A stretch of 64,000 nt of DNA from Xenophilus sp. L33. Its GTDB lineage: Bacteria; Pseudomonadota; Gammaproteobacteria; Burkholderiales; Burkholderiaceae_C. The stretch covers positions 1 through 64,000 of the forward strand of contig NZ_LMUW01000015.1 in assembly GCF_009765735.1 (NCBI RefSeq). The letters are read 5' to 3'. Below the pieces are notes generated by a model. The model did no database searches, was not told the DNA's origin, and saw nothing but the letters and a program-made list of their open reading frames with translations. The stretch's first letter is position 1; each line of letters opens with the position of its first letter. Shown here piece by piece: positions 8,634 through 17,012 of this stretch. Position numbers and translations under genes: made by a program.

Positions 8634-8748
8634 CTATTGCCAGGTCCCGATACGAACGGTGCCCCGCAGGTGACGAGCGGCAGGACGTTTCCTGGCAAGA
8701 AAAGGCAATATCCGCGGTCACATTCAGTCACGTTTCAAAGCTCTGTCC

Positions 8749-9345
8749 ATGAATCCCTTTCCATCGAGCACGGCCACAGCCCGCAAGGATGCGGGGTTCA
8801 CCTTGATCGAAGTGCTGGTGGCCATCGTCATCCTGTCGTTCGGTTTGCTAGGGATGGTCGGCCTGCAGGCGGCATCGCTTCGAACCAATCGGGACGCGCG
8901 CTTGCAGTCGTCCGCCATCGTCCTGGCGCGGGAAATGGCCGAGATGATGCGAGGCAACAAGCAGGTCGCGATCCAGATCAATAACAACCCTTATCTCATC
9001 ACGAAGGGAGTCCAGCCCGCGACGGACTATTGCCTGGCCGTCGGCTCCACTTGCGCGTCGGCGGTCGAGAGCGGTCAGGCTGAAGTCACGGATTGGTACG
9101 CCCGGGTCAACGCCGAGCTGCCGGGCGCCGTGGTCGCGATCTGCGCGGACAAGGTGCCTTACGACCCAAGTACCGGAGCGCCGGTGTGGGCCTGCACGCC
9201 ATCGGCGGCTTCTGGCACCACCATCACCGACCCGATCGTGATCAAGATCGGCTGGAGCCGCGCGGCCTTCAAGGACGGCCAGGCCAACGATGAAGCGACG
9301 GTCCCCTCCATCATGCTGGCCGTCACGCCTGGGAACTCGATATGA
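8749..9345 (+). CDS. pilV: Type IV pilus minor pilin PilV
   Basis: Class of type IV prepilins: a 16-residue leader ending in Gly16 is followed by FTLIEVLVAIVILSFGLLG, with Glu21 at mature position +5. The phrase SFGLLGMVGLQAASLR is typical of PilV. The protein has 198 aa. It is the first gene of the minor-pilin operon and overlaps pilW by ATGA. PilV helps prime pilus assembly at the inner membrane and is probably part of the tip complex with PilW, PilX and PilY1. The leader would be cut by PilD, which is not in the window. The 157 bp upstream separate it from the divergent FUSC-like gene and must hold the promoter. Confidence 0.93.
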   Translation: MNPFPSSTATARKDAGFTLIEVLVAIVILSFGLLGMVGLQAASLRTNRDARLQSSAIVLAREMAEMMRGNKQVAIQINNNPYLITKGVQPATDYCLAVGSTCASAVESGQAEVTDWYARVNAELPGAVVAICADKVPYDPSTGAPVWACTPSAASGTTITDPIVIKIGWSRAAFKDGQANDEATVPSIMLAVTPGNSI

Positions 9346-10379
9346 GAAGCCTTGGCCATAGTCGCATGCACCGCCGTCGCAACAGCGGTTTCACGCTGGT
9401 CGAACTCCTCGTCGCCATGGCCGTGGGTCTGGTGGTCGTCCTGGCGGCAGCGGCGGCGCTCACGGTGTCGCGGGTGGGCTTCACCACGGTCGACTCGGCC
9501 TCGCAGCTGCGCGACAGCGCACGCTTCGCGGCCGACATCATCCAGCGCATCACGGTGCAAACCGGCTTCAGGGACGCCTTCTTCGCCTCGCAGCAGCAGG
9601 CGACCCGGGGCGCCGACATCACCGGCTTCAACAACGCCAAGGTGGTGTTGACCGATCCGATGAACACTTCCGCCGATCGAAATGCCGGCGAAGCCGGCTT
9701 CGGCAGCGACATCCTGGTCCTGAGCTACCAGGCCTCCCGCCTCTTCCCCATGCTCAAGCCGGACGGCACGCCGAACACCGAGACCGACCAGAGCATGATC
9801 GATTGCTCGGGCAATGCGCCAGCCACCGTCCCCGACTTCACTGCCGCCAACGCAGTCAGCACACGCATCACGAGCATCTTTTCGGTCGACCTGGACCCGA
9901 GCGGCGAACCCTCGCTCATGTGCACGTATGTGGACCCGATAACCGGGGCCTGGACTTCGGAGTCCCTGGTCAGGGGCGTGGAGAACTTCCAGGTGCTCTA
10001 TGGCGTCGATACCGTCGTCCCGAACACCGCGCCCGTTCCCGGCCTGAATCCGCCCAATGTGCCGCTGAGCTATTTGCGCGCCGACCAGATGGTCGTCGCC
10101 GGTGACACCGCGGGTACCACGGCCAACTGGCAGCGCGTGCGGGCCCTTCGCATCGGCTTGGTGCTGCGCAGTGCCCCAGGCGCCACCCAGGGCATCACGA
10201 CGCCGGCACCCACTTATTACCCGCTCGGCGCCACGCCCTCCAGCGACTCGGCGGACAAGGGGACGGCGTTTGCATCGACCAACGATGCCGGAACCATCTT
10301 CACGCCGAACCCGCCCGACAGCCGGCTCCGGCAGGTTTCGACCTTCACCATCCATCTGCGCAATGACCAGGAACCTTGA
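9342..10379 (+). CDS. pilW: Type IV pilus minor pilin PilW
   Basis: Prepilin-like protein of 345 aa with leader ending Gly16 and mature start FTLVELLVAMAVGLVVVLA, Glu21 at position +5. Length, the long C-terminal globular part and position between pilV and pilX fit PilW. An internal ATG at 9366 would still keep the leader peptidase site, with an 8-residue leader, so the exact start is open. The C-terminal domain carries a segment about the gene's own 'virtual' fold only recognisable by family comparison; no enzymatic motif is seen. It is expected to join the pilus-tip priming complex. It overlaps pilV by 4 bp and is followed by pilX after 1 bp. Confidence 0.9.
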   Translation: MRSLGHSRMHRRRNSGFTLVELLVAMAVGLVVVLAAAAALTVSRVGFTTVDSASQLRDSARFAADIIQRITVQTGFRDAFFASQQQATRGADITGFNNAKVVLTDPMNTSADRNAGEAGFGSDILVLSYQASRLFPMLKPDGTPNTETDQSMIDCSGNAPATVPDFTAANAVSTRITSIFSVDLDPSGEPSLMCTYVDPITGAWTSESLVRGVENFQVLYGVDTVVPNTAPVPGLNPPNVPLSYLRADQMVVAGDTAGTTANWQRVRALRIGLVLRSAPGATQGITTPAPTYYPLGATPSSDSADKGTAFASTNDAGTIFTPNPPDSRLRQVSTFTIHLRNDQEP

Positions 10380-10380
10380 C

Positions 10381-11001
10381 ATGTCGGCGCCCATCTCCAG
10401 AACCCATCACCCGGTTTCGCTTCGCCGCGCCCAGTCGGGCGTGTCGCTGATCGTGGTGCTGATGCTGCTGGTCATCGTCTCGATCCTGGGAGTCGGCGCC
10501 GCGCAGATCGCGAGCATGGGCGAACGCAGTTCGCGCAACGACCGCGACATGCAGATGGCGTGGCAATCCGCGGAAGCGGCGTTGATGGACGCAGAGATGG
10601 AGATCAGCGGCCCCGTCGCATCCACCCGTCGCGCCAACGTGTTCACCGGACTCGCGAACACGAATGCCTATGTGACCGGGTGCGGCACCAGCGGCGACAG
10701 CGTCGGCCTTTGCGCACTGAACCCGACAGGCAAGCCAGCCTGGCTCACGGTCGATTTCACCGCCACGGGCGGCGGCGCACCGACGACCTACTTCGGTCAA
10801 TTCACCGGGCGCAGCTTCGCCTCCGGCCTGGTCGGCGCGCAGCCGATCAAGACGCCTCGCTACGTCATCGAACCGATCCAGGACCCTGACAACCGCGACA
10901 AGTCGGGCAGCAACACCTCCTACATCTTCCGGATCACGGCGATGGGGTTCGGCCCGCGTGCCGACATCCAGGCCGTCTCGCAAACCATTTACCGCCAATG
11001 A
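10381..11001 (+). CDS. pilX: Type IV pilus minor pilin PilX
   Basis: This 206-aa protein has an N-terminal RRAQSGVSLIVVLMLLVIVS segment. It is the PilX form of the prepilin signal, cut after Gly20, without the Glu at +5 found in other pilins. That absence is normal for PilX. The hydrophobic helix is followed by GVGAAQIASMGERSSRNDRD and a globular domain. It starts 1 bp after pilW and overlaps pilY1 by ATGA, so the operon is translationally coupled. Expected role: inner-membrane priming and tip complex of the pilus. Confidence 0.9.
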   Translation: MSAPISRTHHPVSLRRAQSGVSLIVVLMLLVIVSILGVGAAQIASMGERSSRNDRDMQMAWQSAEAALMDAEMEISGPVASTRRANVFTGLANTNAYVTGCGTSGDSVGLCALNPTGKPAWLTVDFTATGGGAPTTYFGQFTGRSFASGLVGAQPIKTPRYVIEPIQDPDNRDKSGSNTSYIFRITAMGFGPRADIQAVSQTIYRQ

Positions 11002-14000
11002 ACCGGGGTCTAGACATGCGCGCGCTCATTTCCCACCCGAGGCTCTGGTCCGCGCGACAGCGCGTCATGGCCCTGGCTGCCCTACCGGTCATCGCCATCG
11101 CATTCGCCTTCGCGTTGAAAGCGGGCAGCGCCAGTCCGCCGCCGAGCATCCAGGCGGTCGCTTTGGCCGCCGATCCGCTCTACGCCACGACCTCCGGTGA
11201 CAAGCCGGCGCTCGCGCTGGCGTTGTCGGTCGAATATCCGACTGTCGGCGCGCAATACACGACCCAGAACGGCGCGATCGATACCAGCTACTCGAACCTC
11301 AATGAGTACCTCGGCTACTACGACGCCGAAGCCTGCTACGCCTATAACAACGCGCCGACCGAGACGCCGGTCGCACCACTCACCGCCAGCGACTACAAGC
11401 GGTTCGTGCGCCAAGGGGCCGCCACCAACCGCCAGTGCAGCGACGGTTTCAGCGGCAACTTCATGAACTGGGCGAGCAATTCGGCCATCGACATGCTGCG
11501 CCTCGCGCTGTCGGGCGGCGACCGCTCGGTCGACCAGGACGGCCTGACCATCCTGCAGCGCGCCTTCATTCCGAACGGCAACCCGATCTGCATGTGGAAC
11601 AGCAGCAACTTCCCGGCGAAGCAACTGCAGATGAACGGCGGCGGCGGCACCGGCGCGCAACCGTATTGGGGCGCAATTCCGCAGGCGATGATCACCGCCG
11701 CCGCCGGCAGCGACGTCTATGTTGCCAACACGCTCAACCAGATCTACTTCGGTACGCAACTGGGCGGCGGTTGCGGCAACACCGCCAGCTACAACCTGAG
11801 CGTGATCCCGCAGGTGTCCACCAACGGGGCCATCACTTCCTTCGCCGGCCCGCTGCCTTCGGACGCGGTCGGCCCCTGCGCCGGCGAGAACGGCACATGC
11901 GCCTTCACCGGCCCGCGCGAGGTCTGGTACGGCGCCAACAGCAGCTGGAAGTACACGCAAGCCACCAACGGCATCTCTTGCAGCAACGGCATCTTCGGCG
12001 ACCCGTTGGTCGGCACGGTCAAGGCTTGCTACACGCGCGCCTCCAATGCATCGTCCTCCCCCAGCACGCCGACCGGCACCGGCCTCAACAGCGACGGCTT
12101 CTTCTACTCGCGCGTGCAGGTCTGCGACAAGGACAGCAGCGGCAACCTGATCGATTCGCGCAGCTACGCCTTCTGCACCAAATACCCCAGGGGCAACTTC
12201 AAGCCGACCGGCGTGATCCAGACCTACAGCAACCAGCTGCGCCTGGCCGCCTTCGGTTACCTGCTCGACCAGAACAACGGTGAAGCCGGCAGCAGCCCGC
12301 TCGGCCATTTCGGCGGCGTGTTGCGGGCACCGATGACCTATGTCGGCCCCACGACCTACGACGTCAACGGGATCGACAACACCCCGGTCGGCGGCAATCC
12401 GAAGGCCGAGTGGGACACCCAGACCGGCGTCTACAACGTGAATCCTGAGAACGACACACTCGGCAAGAGCGGGGTCATCACCTACCTCAACCAGTTCGGT
12501 CGCACCGGCGTGCCGGGCATCTACAAGATCTACGACCCGGTGAGCGAGCTCTACTACGAGACGCTGCGCTACCTGCAGGGCCTGCAGCCCAGCACGCTGG
12601 CGGTCCAGAACATCACGGATGCAATGAAAGACGGCTTCCCGGTCACGACGACCTATGTCGACCCCTACGCAGGCCGACCAGCGACCAATGCCTACGCCTG
12701 CCTGAAGAGCAACATCGTGGTCATCGGCGACATCAACACCCACGACGGCAACCGCTTTCCGCCCGTCGACATGGTGAATAACATTCCGGACGTTGGCTAC
12801 TGGACGGGCCTCGCCGACAACTTCGAGGCCGGCAACGTCACCAACTACTACGACGGCCAGGGCGTGCTGCAGCAGAGCGGCAATCCCAACACGCCAAACT
12901 ATGGCGCTCCCGGCAACGCGATCGTGGGATACGCCTACTGGGCCCACTCGCACGACATCCGCGGCGCGACCTGGACTGCCCAGCCCTCGATGCAGCGCCC
13001 GGGCCTGCGCGTGAAGAGCTTCCTGTTCGACGTCAACGAATACGGCGCCGGCAGCATCGCGAGCAACCGGCAATTCCACAACCAGTTCTTCACCGCGGCC
13101 AAATACGGCGGCTACGAATCCGACCCGGCCAATGCGACCAGCGCGCCCTACAACATCACCGGCAACCCGTTCAAGGACAGCACCGGCGCCTGGAACAACA
13201 ACGTCTGGCAGAACCCGACCGCGGCTGGCGAAGCCAGTAGCTACTACCTGCAAAGCAGCGCGCGCGGGGTGCTGTCGGCCTTCAATGACATCTTCAGCCG
13301 CGCCTCCACCGCTGCGCGAAGCATCGCGGGTGCCGCGGTTGCATCCAAGACACTGACCACCGGTACCACCGTCTATCAGGCTGCCTTCGATACCAGCAAC
13401 TGGAGCGGCGACGTCCTTGCATTCCCGTTGACGATCGATTCCACCACCGGGTTGCTGTCGGTGTCGCCGACGGCGTCGTGGTCCGCGTCGACGCAACTGG
13501 CCCACATGGACTCGCCGGTTCAGAACCGCGACATCGTGGTCGGCAATCCAGGCGCAGCGGCCAGCAACTTCCTTTGGGGCAGCCTCTCAACCACCTTGAA
13601 GGGTCAGCTCAATCAGCTGTCGCCCATCGCGGCGCCGGACAACCTGGGCTCGCAGCGCGTCGATTTCCTGCGAGGCAGCAACGCCAACGAAGGCTCGATA
13701 TTCCGGCAGCGCAACAACAAGCTCTTGGGCGACATCGTCAACTCTGGCGTCGTCTATTCGGGAGCGCCGTCCAACACGATCAACTCGACCACCTACCCGG
13801 CGTTCCAGGCCTTGTACGCCAATCGCACGCCGGCGGTGTTCGTCGGTGCCAACGACGGCATGCTCCACGCCTTCGACGCCGGCACCGGTGACGAGCTGTT
13901 CGGCTACATCCCCAGCTGGATGGGACCAAAGCTCTCGGCCTTGACCGACCCGGCCTACCTGGCCAATCACCAGGCCTACGTCGATGGCCCCCCGGTCGTC

Positions 14001-15365
14001 GCCGAGGCGCTGGTAGGTCCTGACCTGTCGACCAACTGGAAGACCGTGCTCGTCTCCGGAACCGGTGCGGGCGGCAGGGGCGTCTTCGCGCTCGACGTGA
14101 CGGACCCCACGGCGTTCACCGCCTCAAAGGCCATGTGGGAGTTCACCGCGGACGACGACCCGGACATGGGCTTCGTGGTCGGCCAGCCAGCCATTCTCAA
14201 GATGCGCACCAGCGCACCCGGCGCGACCGGCGGCCCGACCTACAAGTGGTTCGCCGTCGTCGCCAGCGGCGTCGACAACTACACGACACCGAATTCCAGC
14301 GGCATCTACGGCAGCGGTAACCCGGCGCTGTTCCTGCTCGACCTCACACACACCGTCGGCACCGCATGGACCCTGGGCACCGACTATTTCAAGATCTCGT
14401 TCCCGGTCAACCCGACCTTGGCGCTCACCCATGCCACCGGCGTGCTGAACTTCAAGCAAGTGATCTCGAACAGCGGCACGCAGGAAGTCACGCAGATCTA
14501 CGCGGGCGACCTGCACGGCAACATGTGGAAGCTGGACTTCACGAAATTCGGGACCGCCAATTGGGACATGGCGCACCTTTCCGCATTCGTGAATGCGTCG
14601 TCGACGCCCTACCCGCTCTTCACCGCCAAGGATGGATCGGGCAACGTGCAGCCGATCAGCATGGCCCCGACGCTGGTCGCCAGCACCAACAACCCTGCCG
14701 GCATCGAAGTGGCCTTCGGCACCGGCAAGTACCTGGAGGTCTCCGACTCCGCGTCCACCGCGACCAATTCCTTCTACGTGGTCAACGACACCGGCTCGAC
14801 GATTGCGGATAGCAATCCGGCCGGCGCGGCCATCATCAGCGACCGCGGACGCCTCCAGGCGGGCTCCATCAACGCCACCACCGGCGTCGTCACGGTCCCG
14901 GCCTTCGTGTGGGGGCGCGCAACCAGCGACACGGATGCCACGCAGCGATCCGGCTGGTATGTCGACTACATCAATTCCGGCGAGCGCCAGATCAGCAATG
15001 CGACCTTGAGCGGCAACAACCTGATCTTCGGCAGCCTGATCCCCGGCACTTCGGGCAGCGCTGCGGCTTGCGGTGTGAGTGGAGGCGGCGGCTTCCTGTA
15101 CACGCTCAATGTCGACACGGGCATCGGCGTGAGAAAGATTTCGACTGTGGGCATTCTTGGCGCGCCCGTCACGCTGGACATGGGCTCTGTTACCTCGAGC
15201 GTCAGTGACAGTACGGGCCGACGGATCACGACCATCACGACCCAGACAATCACCAACGGGTCGACCGGGCTCACGCCTGCTTCGCCGACTACTCGCCAAA
15301 TTGTTTCTGGGCGGCTGAGCTGGCGGCAGATCAACAATTATTTGAATTTGAAGAACGCGCCATGA
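10998..15365 (+). CDS. pilY1: Pilus tip adhesin/assembly factor PilY1
   Basis: This is the longest gene of the pilus operon (1455 aa). An N-terminal signal/anchor segment (about residues 24-45) precedes a long variable region rich in Asn, Thr and Tyr. The C-terminal half starts near residue 944 with AVFVGANDGMLHAFDAGTG and continues with LVSGTGAGGRGVFALDVTD and YAGDLHGNMWKLDF. These are the blades of the PilY1 C-terminal beta-propeller. PilY1 sits at the pilus tip, takes part in adhesion and surface sensing, and regulates retraction. No canonical von Willebrand A motif is obvious in the N-terminal part. It overlaps pilX and pilE by 4 bp each. Confidence 0.93.
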   Translation: MNRGLDMRALISHPRLWSARQRVMALAALPVIAIAFAFALKAGSASPPPSIQAVALAADPLYATTSGDKPALALALSVEYPTVGAQYTTQNGAIDTSYSNLNEYLGYYDAEACYAYNNAPTETPVAPLTASDYKRFVRQGAATNRQCSDGFSGNFMNWASNSAIDMLRLALSGGDRSVDQDGLTILQRAFIPNGNPICMWNSSNFPAKQLQMNGGGGTGAQPYWGAIPQAMITAAAGSDVYVANTLNQIYFGTQLGGGCGNTASYNLSVIPQVSTNGAITSFAGPLPSDAVGPCAGENGTCAFTGPREVWYGANSSWKYTQATNGISCSNGIFGDPLVGTVKACYTRASNASSSPSTPTGTGLNSDGFFYSRVQVCDKDSSGNLIDSRSYAFCTKYPRGNFKPTGVIQTYSNQLRLAAFGYLLDQNNGEAGSSPLGHFGGVLRAPMTYVGPTTYDVNGIDNTPVGGNPKAEWDTQTGVYNVNPENDTLGKSGVITYLNQFGRTGVPGIYKIYDPVSELYYETLRYLQGLQPSTLAVQNITDAMKDGFPVTTTYVDPYAGRPATNAYACLKSNIVVIGDINTHDGNRFPPVDMVNNIPDVGYWTGLADNFEAGNVTNYYDGQGVLQQSGNPNTPNYGAPGNAIVGYAYWAHSHDIRGATWTAQPSMQRPGLRVKSFLFDVNEYGAGSIASNRQFHNQFFTAAKYGGYESDPANATSAPYNITGNPFKDSTGAWNNNVWQNPTAAGEASSYYLQSSARGVLSAFNDIFSRASTAARSIAGAAVASKTLTTGTTVYQAAFDTSNWSGDVLAFPLTIDSTTGLLSVSPTASWSASTQLAHMDSPVQNRDIVVGNPGAAASNFLWGSLSTTLKGQLNQLSPIAAPDNLGSQRVDFLRGSNANEGSIFRQRNNKLLGDIVNSGVVYSGAPSNTINSTTYPAFQALYANRTPAVFVGANDGMLHAFDAGTGDELFGYIPSWMGPKLSALTDPAYLANHQAYVDGPPVVAEALVGPDLSTNWKTVLVSGTGAGGRGVFALDVTDPTAFTASKAMWEFTADDDPDMGFVVGQPAILKMRTSAPGATGGPTYKWFAVVASGVDNYTTPNSSGIYGSGNPALFLLDLTHTVGTAWTLGTDYFKISFPVNPTLALTHATGVLNFKQVISNSGTQEVTQIYAGDLHGNMWKLDFTKFGTANWDMAHLSAFVNASSTPYPLFTAKDGSGNVQPISMAPTLVASTNNPAGIEVAFGTGKYLEVSDSASTATNSFYVVNDTGSTIADSNPAGAAIISDRGRLQAGSINATTGVVTVPAFVWGRATSDTDATQRSGWYVDYINSGERQISNATLSGNNLIFGSLIPGTSGSAAACGVSGGGGFLYTLNVDTGIGVRKISTVGILGAPVTLDMGSVTSSVSDSTGRRITTITTQTITNGSTGLTPASPTTRQIVSGRLSWRQINNYLNLKNAP

Positions 15366-15814
15366 ACAATAGAAAACTCTCGCGAGGCTTCACGCTCTAC
15401 GAATTGTTAATTGTCTTAGCCATTGTCGGAATTCTTGCGGCTATCGCATATCCCTCATACAAGGATGCTGTCCTGAAAGGACGTCGGGCACAAGCTCGAA
15501 CTGCCATCGTCAACGTGCTGCAGCAGGAAGAGCGCTTTATGACGCAAAATAATACATATAGAACTTTTGATTCAACTACACCACCAGCATCAAATCCTTT
15601 TACGACATATGTGGGCGAGAACTCGACCAATTCGCCCTACACCTTGTCCGCAACTACATGTCCGAACGGCCAATTGATCAATGAATGCGTCCAAATTACT
15701 GCAGCGCCGATAACGCCAGACGGTGCGGTAGGATCGTTGTCCATGACAAGTTCAGGTATACGATCTTGTACTGGGACAGCCAGTGCATCGAGCCCTCAGA
15801 CCTGCTGGCCATGA
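15362..15814 (+). CDS. pilE: Type IV pilus minor pilin PilE
   Basis: Short prepilin (150 aa) with an 8-residue leader plus Gly9 and mature start FTLYELLIVLAIVGILAAIAYP, keeping Glu14 at +5. The AYPSYKDAVLKGRRAQAR segment and a C-terminal Cys pair are typical of the minor pilin PilE. It overlaps pilY1 and fimT by ATGA junctions. From here base composition becomes clearly more A+T-rich (codons such as AAT, ATT, GAA) than in pilY1. The acquired or recombining segment may therefore start at about this gene. Confidence 0.9.
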   Translation: MNNRKLSRGFTLYELLIVLAIVGILAAIAYPSYKDAVLKGRRAQARTAIVNVLQQEERFMTQNNTYRTFDSTTPPASNPFTTYVGENSTNSPYTLSATTCPNGQLINECVQITAAPITPDGAVGSLSMTSSGIRSCTGTASASSPQTCWP

Positions 15815-16392
15815 AATACGAGCAGCGTCGATTTGGGCGTGCGGCAGGCTTCACGCTGATTGAGATGATGGTCGCCATCATGATTGCCGCAATCCTCCTC
15901 CTGGTCGCCTCGCCCAGTTTCGTTACGTTCAAGCGAAATTCCGAACTGACATCCACAGCGAATTCGCTGGTCGCTGCAATCAGCGCTGCGCGCGCCGAAG
16001 CGCTCAAGAAGGGGGTGACTTCGGTGGTTATTCCCCTGCAAGGTGCGGACTGGAGCACGGGTTGGACGGTGTTCATCGACACGAATAACAATCAACTTCT
16101 GGATCCGACCGAAGACATCATTGCGCAGCAAACCGCGCTGCCGAGTTACTTCAGCGTAACCGGGCAAGCGACTGGCGAGGGGGGGTTCTCTTACATTATG
16201 TTCGACCCATCCGGTTACTCGCGAACCGCTAATGCCACATTTCAGTCAGTCACTTTGACCATCGCGCGTAACGACCTATCTGGGCCGAACTTGGCATTGC
16301 AGACGAGGATTATCATCGTTGGCAAAAGCGGGCGCGTAAGGGCTTGCAATCCGTCGATCGACTTGAGTTGCACGTCTACTGCCACCGAGTAG
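15811..16392 (+). CDS. fimT: Type IV pilus minor pilin FimT/FimU (GspH-like)
   Basis: Prepilin of 193 aa: leader ends at Gly13, mature FTLIEMMVAIMIAAILLLVASPSF with Glu18 at +5. A GspH/FimT-type C-terminal domain follows, recognised from the SAARAEALKKG segment and the WTVFIDTNNN turn. A C-terminal Cys pair (RACNPSIDLSC) may form a disulfide. Some FimT proteins bind DNA and help natural transformation, but no test of this is possible here. The ATG at 15811 overlaps the pilE stop; a longer frame upstream lies inside pilE. In Pseudomonas the fimU gene opens the operon, whereas here the gene closes it. Confidence 0.88.
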   Translation: MKYEQRRFGRAAGFTLIEMMVAIMIAAILLLVASPSFVTFKRNSELTSTANSLVAAISAARAEALKKGVTSVVIPLQGADWSTGWTVFIDTNNNQLLDPTEDIIAQQTALPSYFSVTGQATGEGGFSYIMFDPSGYSRTANATFQSVTLTIARNDLSGPNLALQTRIIIVGKSGRVRACNPSIDLSCTSTATE

Positions 16393-16695
16393 TTTGGCAG
16401 AGACCCAACTCTTGCCAGCTAAGTGAGTCATTTACAACGAATGGCGCAGATCAACGGCGCCGACTTGGCCTCGAAACCTGCAACCTTCGCGTCCGGCGCG
16501 CCGACGCAAGGGCTTGCGCGGGTCATAAAACATCACGTTGCCACCATCGAAGCTTCGACCACGGAGAGCAACACGTCCCGGAAAATGCAGTGCAAAATGC
16601 TGTGCGCGCAGCTAAGAGCGCGATCTCGGACATAGATGTTTGGCCTTGCCCAAGCATTAGGTCAGCTTATCTGCTTAGACACCCTTCAATCGATC
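16393..16695. other. 303-bp gap without a supported gene
   Basis: The region holds only short, low-confidence frames; one of 70 codons at 16423-16635 has no recognisable family and poor start context. The palindrome CGAAGCTTCG occurs near 16550. No tRNA, terminator with a T-tract or insertion-sequence end is visible. It may hold the promoter for the next two genes. Confidence 0.5.
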
Positions 16696-17010
16696 ATGTT
16701 CATAAAATGGTTAGATGCCTCAGAGGCAAAAAGATTTGGCGTTGACATGGCGCAACTCATAAGTCAAAGATCCGCGACCGAGGCTGAAAAGCGCAGTCGT
16801 GCGAAGTCGACCAAAAAGGGCGAAAAAAGGTATGAGGCTACGTTCTTGCAGGTAGAAAAAAGAGTCGACGAGTTCAAGAAGAAAAACCCCCTGAATATCT
16901 ACACCAAAGCGCAACTGGGGAGTGCGTTCAAGTACACACTGCTCGACAACGGACTCGACCAAGAATTTGCAGACAAGACAACCACGTGGTTGCTCTTGAA
17001 GTTCAAATAG
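16696..17010 (+). CDS. Small conserved-looking protein upstream of the glycosyltransferase
   Basis: Hydrophilic 104-aa protein, MFIKWLDASEAKRFG at the start and a Lys/Glu/Ser-rich centre predicted to be helical. No signal peptide, membrane segment or enzymatic motif is seen. I do not recognise the family with certainty; proteins of similar start and length occur near pilin or TPR genes in related bacteria, from memory only. The ATG at 16696 is preferred over an in-frame ATG at 16636 because the 20 extra codons look unrelated. It ends 2 bp before the GT41 start, so the two are probably co-translated and may work together. Confidence 0.65.
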   Translation: MFIKWLDASEAKRFGVDMAQLISQRSATEAEKRSRAKSTKKGEKRYEATFLQVEKRVDEFKKKNPLNIYTKAQLGSAFKYTLLDNGLDQEFADKTTTWLLLKFK

Positions 17011-17012
17011 CC

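Noticed and set aside
8693..8710. Sigma-54-like TGGCAAG-N4-GGCA upstream of pilV.
   Set aside because: The GG to GC spacing is one base short, which sigma-54 does not tolerate.
16423..16635. A 70-codon frame between fimT and the 104-aa gene.
   Set aside because: Poor start context, no ribosome site, no family resemblance and codon use unlike its neighbours; listed only as part of a gap.
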